A stretch of 64,000 nucleotides of DNA. Source: Pseudovibrio sp. Tun.PSC04-5.I4 (GTDB lineage Bacteria; Pseudomonadota; Alphaproteobacteria; Rhizobiales; Stappiaceae). Position 1 is the first letter of the stretch; each line of letters starts with the position of its first letter. Both the position numbers and the translations under genes were made by a program. The stretch covers positions 3,387,001-3,451,000 of the forward strand of contig NZ_FNLB01000006.1 of assembly GCF_900104145.1 (NCBI RefSeq), read 5' to 3'. The notes under the pieces were generated by a model. The model did not search any database. It saw only the letters and a list, made by a program, of their open reading frames with translations, and was not told where the DNA came from. Positions 18,175-26,391 of the stretch are shown one piece after another.

Positions 18175-18578
18175 GCGGATATTCTCTTTCATTCAGTTCA
18201 TGCTCTCTGGGCTCGGAGCAAATGACCTACGAAATTACGTGTAAGTCACATTCATTTGGATTACCAAATCCGCGTACGTAATCATACCGTGTTCATAGTC
18301 CTATTGACATTACTTAGGGGCATGTGGGGTTCTTTCCAGTTTCTGGACAATCGAGTGCAATGACTTTGATTGTTTTAGGAGATGGGAATGTGCACGAAAC
18401 GAAACACCTTTTAGGAGGAGCTTAAAAGCGGTGTTGTCGTTGGTCGGCCGTGCGTCGAAGAGCTGCTTTGAGCCCAATATGTCGATGCAGTGGTTCTCGG
18501 CTCTCGGGGTGGTGAAACATGGACGTCAGACAAGGTTTACTGTAAACATCCCACTGTTTGATTCCAGAGGAGACCCAC
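18175..18578. other. Divergent intergenic region with nested palindromes
   Basis: No gene recognised. ATTTGG/CCAAAT (18254-18259, 18264-18269) form a tight inverted repeat, flanked by ATTACG (18234-18239) and CGTAAT (18277-18282). They lie 60-110 bases upstream of the phosphatase start, so this may be an operator for that gene. Confidence 0.4.
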
Positions 18579-18971
18579 ATGGAGCAATTCACCGGCGGCT
18601 GTCTGTGCGGTAACGTTCGAATTGTGGCATCAGGTCTGCCTTATCGGGTCGGCATTTGTCACTGTCTTGATTGCCGCAAGCATCATGGGGCTCTCTTTTA
18701 CGCATCCGCAGTCTTCCATGAGGATGCAGTCGTCGTGGACGGAGAAACGCGCGACTATGAAGGGCGACATTTTTGCCCTCGCTGTGGTTCCTCCGTTTTC
18801 GCACACAGTTCAGACGAAATCGAAGTGCATCTGGGTTCTTTGGATGCCACGAGCCAACTCGTGCCTACTTACGAAAGTTGGGCCACGCGCCGTGAGGAAT
18901 GGCTGCCGCCGTTTCCACTTGCGGCTAGTTATGAGCGCGATCGTGACGAAACGAATCGCTCTGAAGAGTAG
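18579..18971 (+). CDS. GFA-family zinc-binding protein
   Basis: A 130-residue member of the GFA / CENP-V fold family, often annotated as glutathione-dependent formaldehyde-activating enzyme. Few members have proven activity. The zinc ligands are all present: C8 and C10 (GGCLCG), C27, C29 and C32 (CHCLDC) and C66 with C69 (CPRCG). The ATG at 18579 is set by GAGGAGA five bases upstream; an earlier in-frame ATG at 18558 lacks such a site. It is a single gene between the phosphatase and the biotin operon. Confidence 0.88.
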   Translation: MEQFTGGCLCGNVRIVASGLPYRVGICHCLDCRKHHGALFYASAVFHEDAVVVDGETRDYEGRHFCPRCGSSVFAHSSDEIEVHLGSLDATSQLVPTYESWATRREEWLPPFPLAASYERDRDETNRSEE

Positions 18972-19130
18972 GTTCTCGCAAGCGCTTGAAAAGCTGTCAC
19001 TCGGCCATTGGGCAGAAATGGCAGTAAAATCCGCTTTGCCGGCAACACAAGGGCTTTAATGCTGCGTATTGCATCAATGCCCGAATGACGAGCTGAGGTG
19101 TGTTTGCTCCTGGTCGTTCTTCTGAGCGGT

Positions 19131-19183
19131 CTCCTATAAACCTATGGCAAGTAAGAAGGGCATTGTGTATAGGAGAGCCTCCT
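19131..19183 (+). promoter_or_regulatory. Leader with alternative hairpins before bioM
   Basis: CTCCTATA (19131-19138) is perfectly complementary to TATAGGAG (19168-19175). The AGGAG part of the latter (19171-19175) can instead pair with CTCCT at 19179-19183. These mutually exclusive stems sit 24-76 bases upstream of the bioM start. The layout resembles an attenuator or a site controlling ribosome access; function is inference. Confidence 0.4.
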
Positions 19184-19206
19184 CTCTCAACTATTGATGG
19201 CGCGGC

Positions 19207-19938
19207 GTGAGTGATAGTCTGAAAACAATCTTTTTTGACTGTGTTTCCATTGAGCGCAGTGGTTCCACGATTGTCTCTGATGTGAGTGCAACACTCTCTG
19301 AGGGTCGGATCGGGATTATTGGCCGGAATGGGTCTGGTAAATCAACGCTTGTCCGCAGCCTGAATGGGTTGTTGCCTATAGCCTCAGGTCAGCTGAAGGT
19401 TCATGGTGTTGGCGCTGATGAAGGGGCTAAGGGGCTTGCCCTTGTCACTGGGTTTGTTTTTCAAAATCCTGATCATCAGCTGATCTTTCCCACTGCAATT
19501 GAAGAGCTGTGTTTTGGCTTGCGTCAGCTTGGCGTTGGTAAGGCGCCCGCTAAAAAGCAAGGTCTGGCTTTTTTGAAAGAACACGGCATTGCTGATTTGG
19601 CGGAGCGACCTGTTCATGAACTCTCTGAGGGGCAGAAGCAACTCATTTGCATTCTTGCAGTGCTGATAATGGAGCCGAAGCTGATTGTGCTTGATGAGCC
19701 GTTTTCCAGCCTAGATCTTCGGACGCGTCATGCCTTGCGCCACAAACTTGAGAAGTTGGACCAGCAGATTGTGTTTGTAAGCCATGAGCTGGATGCGCTG
19801 AGTGATTATGACCGGGTGCTTTGGATCGAGAATGGATCGATCAAGGCAGACGGTGATCCGGCGGATGTGCTTGGTGCTTATCAGCAGAGCGAGTTGGCAG
19901 GGGCTGAGCTTTATTTTGAAGGGCGGCACGGCTCATGA
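19207..19938 (+). CDS. bioM: Biotin ECF transporter, ATPase subunit BioM
   Basis: ABC-type ATPase of 243 residues powering biotin uptake with BioN and BioY. Walker A is GRNGSGKST at 39-47, the Q-loop FQNPDHQLIF lies near 85, and Walker B with its glutamate is LIVLDEP at 159-165. The signature is LSEGQ at 139-143, with Glu replacing the second residue of the usual LSGGQ. The start is GTG at 19207; no better in-frame start is seen. Its last four bases overlap the bioN start (ATGA). Confidence 0.92.
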   Translation: MSDSLKTIFFDCVSIERSGSTIVSDVSATLSEGRIGIIGRNGSGKSTLVRSLNGLLPIASGQLKVHGVGADEGAKGLALVTGFVFQNPDHQLIFPTAIEELCFGLRQLGVGKAPAKKQGLAFLKEHGIADLAERPVHELSEGQKQLICILAVLIMEPKLIVLDEPFSSLDLRTRHALRHKLEKLDQQIVFVSHELDALSDYDRVLWIENGSIKADGDPADVLGAYQQSELAGAELYFEGRHGS

Positions 19939-20573
19939 TCTCGCTCTACATGGCTGGAGATAGTTGGGCGCATCGGTTGTCGGCACGGCTGAAGCTGCTG
20001 GGCCTGTTCGTTTTAAGCCTCGTGGTCCTACCCTATAATGAGTGGTGGGTTTCGCTTGGGTTGTTGAGCGGTTCTGTGCTGCTTTATGTAAGCCTAGGTA
20101 AGCGGGGGATACGTTCCCTAACTGTTGTGCGGCCTCTTCTTTGGATGCTTTCCATTATACTTATCTTCCATGTTGTAATGGGGGATGTTGTTCTGGGGGT
20201 AAGCACAGTATTGCGCCTATTGGCGATGGTGCTCCTTGCGAACTTTATTAGTATAACCACCCGTATGGAGGCTCTGATGGATGCGGTTGAGCCGCTTTTT
20301 CGGCCTCTTCGTGTGTTTGGTATATCCTCAAGGCGGGTTTCACTCGCAGTCGCGTTGGTTATTCGGTTTGTTCCTGTTCTGATGGCAGTTTATGCTTCTC
20401 TGCAAGAGGCGTATAAAGCGCGAACGACCAAATCTAACAGCTGGCGCTTGTTGGCACCCTTTGCCTTGCACGCAATAAAAATGACAGAGCATGTTGCTGA
20501 AGCCCTGACCGCACGAGGTGGTGCGGACGGGTTTGACGTCAAGACCAAAAGTAAGGAAACAAATGTCCAGTGA
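19935..20573 (+). CDS. bioN: Biotin ECF transporter, membrane coupling subunit BioN
   Basis: T-component of an energy-coupling-factor transporter (CbiQ family, 212 residues), linking BioM to the biotin-binding BioY. It has several hydrophobic segments. The C-terminal coupling region includes LTARGGADGF, where Ala-Arg-Gly is the motif that contacts the ATPase. It overlaps bioM by four bases and bioY by eleven, which indicates tight translational coupling. Confidence 0.92.
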   Translation: MISLYMAGDSWAHRLSARLKLLGLFVLSLVVLPYNEWWVSLGLLSGSVLLYVSLGKRGIRSLTVVRPLLWMLSIILIFHVVMGDVVLGVSTVLRLLAMVLLANFISITTRMEALMDAVEPLFRPLRVFGISSRRVSLAVALVIRFVPVLMAVYASLQEAYKARTTKSNSWRLLAPFALHAIKMTEHVAEALTARGGADGFDVKTKSKETNVQ

Positions 20574-21120
20574 TCGTACCCTCGTTCAAGTCGCTTTTTA
20601 CGCGGCTCTTATTGCAGCTCTCGGGCTGGTGCCGCCGATTAACTTTGCATTTGTAGGTGGCGTGCCTATTACCGCGCAAACGCTTGGCGTTATGCTGGCC
20701 GGTATTATGCTTGGCCCGGTCCGTGGTGGTTTGGCTGTGGCTTTGCTGCTGTTCCTCGTCGCCCTTGGTCTTCCGCTGCTTTCCGGTGGTCGTGGTGGTA
20801 TCGGCGTGTTTTACGGTGCGTCTGCTGGGTATCTGGTTGGCTGGATCGTGGGTGCTATGGTTGCTGGTCTCGTGATGAACCTGACACGCAAACTGAACGT
20901 ACTTGCTAGTGCTGTGCTGGCTGGTGTTATTGGCGGTATTGGCATGGTTTACCTGATTGGTATTCCGGTTGTGGCGTACAAGGTTGATATCTCCCTGCAG
21001 GCGTCTGCTCTTGGTGCTCTGGTTTATATTCCGGGTGATTTGATCAAGGTTGGTTTGGCAGCGGTTATTGCGCAGACAGTTGCGCGTGGCTTGCCATCTG
21101 CCTTGCTTTCTCGTGCATGA
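20563..21120 (+). CDS. bioY: Biotin ECF transporter, substrate-binding subunit BioY
   Basis: Integral membrane biotin-binding S-component of 185 residues with about six hydrophobic segments. BioY features seen are VGGVPITAQTLGVMLAG, the GGRGGIGVFYGASAGYL loop and the C-terminal YIPGDLIKVGLAA segment. The ATG at 20563 has AAGGAAA upstream; an earlier in-frame start would add residues copied from the end of bioN. The stop overlaps the next gene's ATG (ATGA), so the ligase and thiolase genes belong to the same operon. Confidence 0.95.
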   Translation: MSSDRTLVQVAFYAALIAALGLVPPINFAFVGGVPITAQTLGVMLAGIMLGPVRGGLAVALLLFLVALGLPLLSGGRGGIGVFYGASAGYLVGWIVGAMVAGLVMNLTRKLNVLASAVLAGVIGGIGMVYLIGIPVVAYKVDISLQASALGALVYIPGDLIKVGLAAVIAQTVARGLPSALLSRA

Positions 21121-22547
21121 GTTATATCGGTCAAGACATTGATCAATTTGCGAGCCAGCGCCCCCAAGCGCTGGCTTTGCTTTGTGATGAGCATCGGTAT
21201 AGCTGGGCGCAGCTTGCAGATGCGATTTCTCGTGTGGCTCACGGTGTTGCCGGTTCTGTTCAACGCGGGGAGGCGGTTGCTTTAGATTTCCAGCGGGCTG
21301 ATTTGTTTCTGATTGCGTTTATGGGGGTGATCAGAGCGGGGTTGGTTGCTGTCGTTCTGGATGGCAAGTGGGCTCAGCAACGGAAAAGCGATGCTGAGCG
21401 AAGAGTGGGATGTATTGCGCGCCTTGGCGATGCTGAGGTTCTTAGTTTTCTTGGAACTGAGCTGGATCTTGTCTCTGAACGCTCAATCATAGCCGTAGAA
21501 ACTGACCCGTTTTATATCGGTTTTACCTCCGGTTCGACTGGGGAGCCGAAAGGTTATTTACGCAGTCACGGGTCTTGGTTGACGGGTTTTAAGACCTCGC
21601 TTGATGTTATGGGCTTATGTGCTTCTGATCGGATTGCTGTGCCCGGTCCTATGAGCCATTCGCTGCATTTGTATGGTGCTGTGCAAGCGTTGGATATGGG
21701 GGCTGCTGTTTTGACGATAAGTCATCATCAGGTCCGGCGCTTTCCCAAGCAGATGCATGAGTTTGGCGCGAGTGTTGTTTATGCGACGCCAACCCAACTG
21801 CATTACCTGATTGCAGCGGCCAAAGGCAAAGTGGTGTTATCGGATCTGCAATGCATCTTGATCAGCGGCGCGAAGTGGACGGGGCAGGGCCTCGCTGACT
21901 TGCGCAGTGTTGCACCCAATGCAGAAGCGATTGAGTTTTACGGAGCATCAGAGCTGAGTTTTGTAAGTATCAAGGGGCGGCTGGATGAAGCGCCCTCGGG
22001 TTCGGTTGGGTTGCCTGTACCGGATATTAAGCTGGAGATCCGCAACTCAGTGGGTGCGTGTCTTGGAACGGGCGAGACCGGATGCATCTGGGTTGCCAGC
22101 CCGCATGTGTTTGACGGGTATGCTTGCGGGTCTGATGATAGCTTTCGGCAGGATGGCCGGTTTGTCACCATCGGGGATCATGGCTGGCTTGATGCTAATG
22201 GGTTCCTGTATGTCATCGGGCGTGAAAACAGGATGCTGGTGAGTTCTGGGGTTAATATTTACCCCGAAGAGGCTGAACGGTATCTGGAGAGCCGAAGCGA
22301 CGTTGCTCATGCTGCTGTTTTGCCTAGCTCTGATGAGGTGCGCGGAACTGTTGCGGTTGCTTTGGTTCAAGCTGCGAGCCAACAGGAGTTGGATCCTTCG
22401 GGTTTGCTGCGGGATTTGAGAGAAAAACTCGGCGCATCCAAAGCTCCACGGCGTGTTGTGTTGTTGGATGGGGATTGGCCAATGACGGCAAGTGGTAAAA
22501 CAGATTTTGGGCAGCTGGCTCGGCGTTATGAGCAGGAGTTGGGTTGA
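21117..22547 (+). CDS. AMP-forming acyl-CoA ligase linked to biotin transport
   Basis: ANL-family ligase of 476 residues, shorter than standard fatty acyl-CoA synthetases. It has the A3 motif TSGSTGEPKG at about 141-150, YGASELSF near 278, GDHGWLDANGFLYVIGRENR near 360-380, and the C-terminal catalytic lysine in TASGKTDF near 461. It is translationally coupled to bioY and to the thiolase. The nearest functional parallel I know is YhfT of the Bacillus subtilis yhfU(bioY)-yhfT-yhfS operon. A role in activating an acyl precursor or a biotin-related acid is possible; the substrate is unknown. Confidence 0.85.
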   Translation: MSYIGQDIDQFASQRPQALALLCDEHRYSWAQLADAISRVAHGVAGSVQRGEAVALDFQRADLFLIAFMGVIRAGLVAVVLDGKWAQQRKSDAERRVGCIARLGDAEVLSFLGTELDLVSERSIIAVETDPFYIGFTSGSTGEPKGYLRSHGSWLTGFKTSLDVMGLCASDRIAVPGPMSHSLHLYGAVQALDMGAAVLTISHHQVRRFPKQMHEFGASVVYATPTQLHYLIAAAKGKVVLSDLQCILISGAKWTGQGLADLRSVAPNAEAIEFYGASELSFVSIKGRLDEAPSGSVGLPVPDIKLEIRNSVGACLGTGETGCIWVASPHVFDGYACGSDDSFRQDGRFVTIGDHGWLDANGFLYVIGRENRMLVSSGVNIYPEEAERYLESRSDVAHAAVLPSSDEVRGTVAVALVQAASQQELDPSGLLRDLREKLGASKAPRRVVLLDGDWPMTASGKTDFGQLARRYEQELG

Positions 22548-23689
22548 TGGCCTCTGCTTATCTAATTGCTGCGCGACGAACGAGTGTTGAACCTCGCGGT
22601 GGTGTTCATGCTGGTCGTGGTGTGCATGAGTTATGGGCACCGGTGGCGACCGCTGCTCTTGCGGATGCGGGCCTCGGTTCGGACGATGTTGATGAGGTCG
22701 TACTCGGGAATGCGCTTTATGGCGGCGGCAATCCGGCTCGCGTTGCCGCGTTGCACAGTGGTTTGCCTGCCTCCGTTCCAGCTTCAACCATCGATAGTCA
22801 GTGTTGTTCGGGCCTTGATAGCGTGGTTCTGGCCGCGAGTAGTGTTGTTTCCGGTCAGGCTGATGTTGTTTTGTGCGGTGGTTTGGAAAGCTACTCAAAG
22901 CGACCTTTGCGAGCGCATCACGGGCAAGATGGGTGCCCCGAGTTTTATTTGCGACCTCCGTTTACGCCATGGACAGATCGCGACCCTGATATGATTGAGG
23001 CGGCTGTTCATTTGGCTGAGGCGTTTCTTATCTCCGATACTCGCCAGAATGATTGGGCTGTTGAGAGCCACCAAAAGGCATTGCATTCTTGTGAGCGTGA
23101 GCTTGTTTTACTGGGCGAGCAGGCTGAGCTGAAGGATGGATTTACGCGGAATCTCTCAGTACAGTTGGCAGCGCGCGCTAAGGTGCTTGCTGGGACGAGT
23201 GAGTATGTGCAGACGTCTGCAACGACTGCTGTTGAGGCCGATGCTGCTGCTGCGTTGCTTGTCGTTTCCGCAGCTGTATTGGAGCGGCTGAAGCCTGATT
23301 ATGCGCTTGAAATTATGGGCAGTAGTCGGAGTGGAGCTGATCCTGTATTGCCGGGTCTGGCACCAATTGCCTCAACGAAGCGGGTGCTTTCCAAAACCAA
23401 CGTGAAGGCGCAGGATTTTGCTGTTGTTGAGATCATGGAAGCGTTTGCGTCTCAGGCGATCGCGTGTGCCGATGCGTTTGATTTTGACAGGTTGGCCGTC
23501 AATCGTGGAGGCGGGGCATTAGCGCGGGGCCATCCTATTGGTGCGTCTGGCGCTATTCTGGCAGTCCGACTTTTCCATGAGCTAAAGACCGAGCCTGAGG
23601 GTGCGCTCGGTCTTGCTATGATTGCAGCTGCTGGAGGTTTGGGAACGTCTATTGTGCTCCAGCGAAAGGCTCAATGCACCAGCGCTTGA
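22547..23689 (+). CDS. Thiolase-like protein lacking the second catalytic Cys
   Basis: A 380-residue thiolase-fold protein. The nucleophilic Cys is C86 in SQCCSGLDS and the active-site His is in GGGALARGHPIGASGA. The C-terminal motif that normally reads C-x-GGGxG reads AAAGGLG, so the second catalytic Cys is replaced by Ala. Canonical thiolases need it as acid/base. It may therefore be a degradative thiolase with altered chemistry, or work as a condensing or acyl-transfer enzyme. ATG at 22547 overlaps the ligase stop (TGATG). It parallels YhfS of the B. subtilis biotin-regulated operon. Its end overlaps the convergent ROK gene by 19 bases. Confidence 0.85.
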   Translation: MASAYLIAARRTSVEPRGGVHAGRGVHELWAPVATAALADAGLGSDDVDEVVLGNALYGGGNPARVAALHSGLPASVPASTIDSQCCSGLDSVVLAASSVVSGQADVVLCGGLESYSKRPLRAHHGQDGCPEFYLRPPFTPWTDRDPDMIEAAVHLAEAFLISDTRQNDWAVESHQKALHSCERELVLLGEQAELKDGFTRNLSVQLAARAKVLAGTSEYVQTSATTAVEADAAAALLVVSAAVLERLKPDYALEIMGSSRSGADPVLPGLAPIASTKRVLSKTNVKAQDFAVVEIMEAFASQAIACADAFDFDRLAVNRGGGALARGHPIGASGAILAVRLFHELKTEPEGALGLAMIAAAGGLGTSIVLQRKAQCTSA

Positions 23690-24879
23690 TCCAAATGCTT
23701 GAGGGCCTTGATGAGCAGACCTTGCAGGATGAAATCCTCATCCCACGGTAAGACTTCCAAATTAACGGAATCGAGCAGTGGCGTCAGGAGGCTGCTTTCC
23801 AGCCCTTTGTTCATGCCGTGCTTAAACAGGTCATAGGCTTGCATTGCTTTGCCCGTCAGGACAATGCGGCTTGGATCCAGCAGCGAGATGGTGCGAGCAA
23901 GGCTGACGCCCAGAGCAAAGCCTGCATCAGTAAACACCTTTTGAGCCTGCGCGTTGCCTTCACGGGCTTTTTCGCGCAGGTTCTGGATGTATTCCGGGCC
24001 GTAGAACATGGCTGACGGAGAGGTTTCTTTGGGGAGCTTTTGTGCTTCGCGATAGAGCGCATAATCGGCTATGTAAGCTTCCAGACACCCCATCATGCCG
24101 CATCTGCACGCTGCACCGTCTGGTGTGAAAGGTGAGTGGCCATATTCAGCTGCAGCTCCCGTCTCTCCCCGGTACAATGCGTTCTTGATGAAGATGCCCA
24201 TACCCACACCACGGTCGATATAAACCACGACGAAGTTGCCGCTGTATTTTTCGGTGTCTTGCCGGTGCAGGGCTTCTGCGATCATGTTGGTATCGTTGTA
24301 AAGCGTACAGGTGATGCCCAAAGACCGGGAGAGTTTTGCGGTAAGCTCTACCTGACGTTCTGCGATTGTTGGCGACCAGATGATTGAGCCGTTGCGTTTG
24401 CCAACGATGCCTTGGGTCGCAACCGTAATTTCCATCACGCTGCGCGCCCTCAAAGGCTCAGTTTTGAGCAAGGCTTTGATTTCATTTGTGAGCAGAGTGA
24501 CGAATGCATCTCCGCCCATGTCTGAGGATTCCACGATGAACTTGGCTTCGGCATGTTGGTGGCCGGTGTAATCCACGAGTGAGAGGCTGACACGGTCCAC
24601 TGAGATCTTTACAGCAACAACATGGGCTACATCATCTCGCAGGCACAGGTATGTTCGCGGTCGGCCTCGTGTATTCGCATTGGGGTTGGGCTGCTCCATC
24701 TCTTCGGTGATCAGGCCCCGGTCTGTGAGATCGGCAGTAATGGATGTTACTGCTGCAAGAGATAAGCCTGTCAACCTGCCCAAGTCGACCCGTGCAAGAG
24801 AAGAATGTTGCCGTAAACTGGACAAAACCACAAACCGGTTTTGCCGGCGGACTTGTTCTTTACCAGCTTTTTCAATCAT
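23671..24879 (-). CDS. ROK-family transcriptional regulator
   Basis: A 402-residue NagC/Mlc-like repressor. The N-terminal winged helix (about 15-75) contains SSLARVDLGRLTGLSLAAVT. A ROK sugar-kinase fold follows, with the zinc site ACRCGMMGCLEAY (C-x-C-G-x-x-G-C-x-E) near 247-259. Such regulators usually sense a sugar or sugar phosphate. The gene is downstream of and co-directional with an MFS transporter gene, 145 bases away, which it may regulate; its ligand would then be related to that transporter's substrate (inference). Confidence 0.9.
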   Translation of the reverse strand: MIEKAGKEQVRRQNRFVVLSSLRQHSSLARVDLGRLTGLSLAAVTSITADLTDRGLITEEMEQPNPNANTRGRPRTYLCLRDDVAHVVAVKISVDRVSLSLVDYTGHQHAEAKFIVESSDMGGDAFVTLLTNEIKALLKTEPLRARSVMEITVATQGIVGKRNGSIIWSPTIAERQVELTAKLSRSLGITCTLYNDTNMIAEALHRQDTEKYSGNFVVVYIDRGVGMGIFIKNALYRGETGAAAEYGHSPFTPDGAACRCGMMGCLEAYIADYALYREAQKLPKETSPSAMFYGPEYIQNLREKAREGNAQAQKVFTDAGFALGVSLARTISLLDPSRIVLTGKAMQAYDLFKHGMNKGLESSLLTPLLDSVNLEVLPWDEDFILQGLLIKALKHLDQALVH

Positions 24880-25024
24880 TCGAGTACTTGCCTACGTATC
24901 GCTCAAAAGTGGTCTCTGTGATTTGTTAGGTACAAGCATAAATTTTAGAGGGCAAACAAATAAAGAGAGGAGTTGTATTTATCGGCGGTTTTACCTGAAA
25001 TATGAGATGACCTATTCGTAAGGA

Positions 25025-26263
25025 CTAGCTCGTTTGGTGAGGTGAAACATCTGTATCCGTGTCTACCCTCTTTTGCAGGGTCTCCGGCATCAAAATCAAA
25101 TACATAAAGCCGCCCACCAAGGCGAGGCTCGCCAGTGTGATGAAGGCGGGTGCATAGCCGAAGAATTGCACGATTTCCTCTGCTATCAAATTGGAGAATG
25201 CTGAGCCTATGCCAACAACAGCTGCCAAGGCTCCCTGCACGAGGTTGAAACGTCCTGTGCCGTGGGTCAGGTCTGCAGCGATGAGGAGGATGATCACTCC
25301 GAAAATGCCATTGGCGATGCCATCCAGCGACTGAACTGAGATCAGAGCGTAGGGATCTTCCAGCCACATAAACAACAAGCCACGAATGGGCAGGATGAAG
25401 AATGCCAGCAGGAAGAGCGGCTTTCGGCCCCATGCATCTGCCTTGGCTGCGCACAGCAGAGACATGAGCACCATCCAGAATTGGGCGACGATGATACAGG
25501 CAGAAACAAACGCAATGCCGATGTTGACGTTTGAATTGATCGACAGTTTTTGGCTCACCAGCGGGAGCATGGCAGCGTTGGCAAAGTGGAACATGAACAC
25601 GCACATGACCAGCGTCACGAGGCGTTTATCCGAGAGCACGGTTGCAAGTGCGGAAGGTTCATCACCATCGTTGGAACTGTGGGTGAGGCCACCGCGTGCT
25701 GCATTGTGATTGATCTTGGAGCCATCCACCATGCCGACGCAGATTGCCATGCCAATGGCCATCATGGCGACCAGCCAAAAGACGCCTTCGGCAGAGATCC
25801 AAAGTGCAAGACCTGCGCCCAACAAAGCGGCAAAGACGTTGCCTGAGTGGTTGGCTGCCTGATTGGCTCCCATTTGCACAGTGAAGTGCTCCGGCCCTGA
25901 AATGCCGAGGGTTATAGCTGCAATGCAGGGGCCGACAAAGGCAATGGCAATGCCCATGAGGATTTGGGCGACATAGATAATGATTTGGTATTGGGAGAAC
26001 AGCAAGATTGAGAGCGTTGCTGCACCAATCAACAAGGCACAGGAGGCGAGGAGGAGACGTTTGCTGCTGGTGTTGTCAATGAAAGCGCCGGCGGGGGTTT
26101 GAAACGCAACGGTGGTCAACGAGCCGATAGCAAGGACTATGCCGATGCTGCCGGGAGACCATTGTAGACCCGCGAGTAGGTAAATCGCCAGATAAGGGCC
26201 AAGGCCGCCCACGACATCGCCTGCGAAAAAGTTAGTCCCTAGCATTGCCTTATTGAGCTTCAT
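25025..26263 (-). CDS. MFS transporter
   Basis: Major facilitator superfamily protein of 412 residues with about 12 hydrophobic segments in two halves and a polar loop near the middle (GSKINHNAARGG). The N terminus MKLNKAMLGTNFFAGDVVGGLGPYL fits a family of broad-range permeases; substrate unknown. The ATG at 26263 is chosen because the transporter fold starts there with AGGGTC upstream; the open frame extends 21 codons further. It is divergent from the SLC13-type gene and followed by a ROK regulator, which hints at a carbohydrate-related solute. Confidence 0.82.
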   Translation of the reverse strand: MKLNKAMLGTNFFAGDVVGGLGPYLAIYLLAGLQWSPGSIGIVLAIGSLTTVAFQTPAGAFIDNTSSKRLLLASCALLIGAATLSILLFSQYQIIIYVAQILMGIAIAFVGPCIAAITLGISGPEHFTVQMGANQAANHSGNVFAALLGAGLALWISAEGVFWLVAMMAIGMAICVGMVDGSKINHNAARGGLTHSSNDGDEPSALATVLSDKRLVTLVMCVFMFHFANAAMLPLVSQKLSINSNVNIGIAFVSACIIVAQFWMVLMSLLCAAKADAWGRKPLFLLAFFILPIRGLLFMWLEDPYALISVQSLDGIANGIFGVIILLIAADLTHGTGRFNLVQGALAAVVGIGSAFSNLIAEEIVQFFGYAPAFITLASLALVGGFMYLILMPETLQKRVDTDTDVSPHQTS

Positions 26264-26391
26264 GAAGACCCTGAATGTTGCCTGACTTTGCCTGAGAATA
26301 GGAGAGAACTCTCTACAAGCATCCAAGGATTTCGCTCGATTGTGGGAACTGGCATTAATCAGCTGTCAAATGGAGCTGGTTACGGTGAAGA

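Noticed and set aside
19100..19206. BioR operator upstream of bioM
   Set aside because: No good match to the TTATMKATAA-type site; CTATAAACCTATG is too divergent.
22047..22898. 283-codon minus-strand frame across the ligase/thiolase junction
   Set aside because: Antisense shadow rich in His, Gln, Arg and Pro, with no ribosome site or family resemblance.
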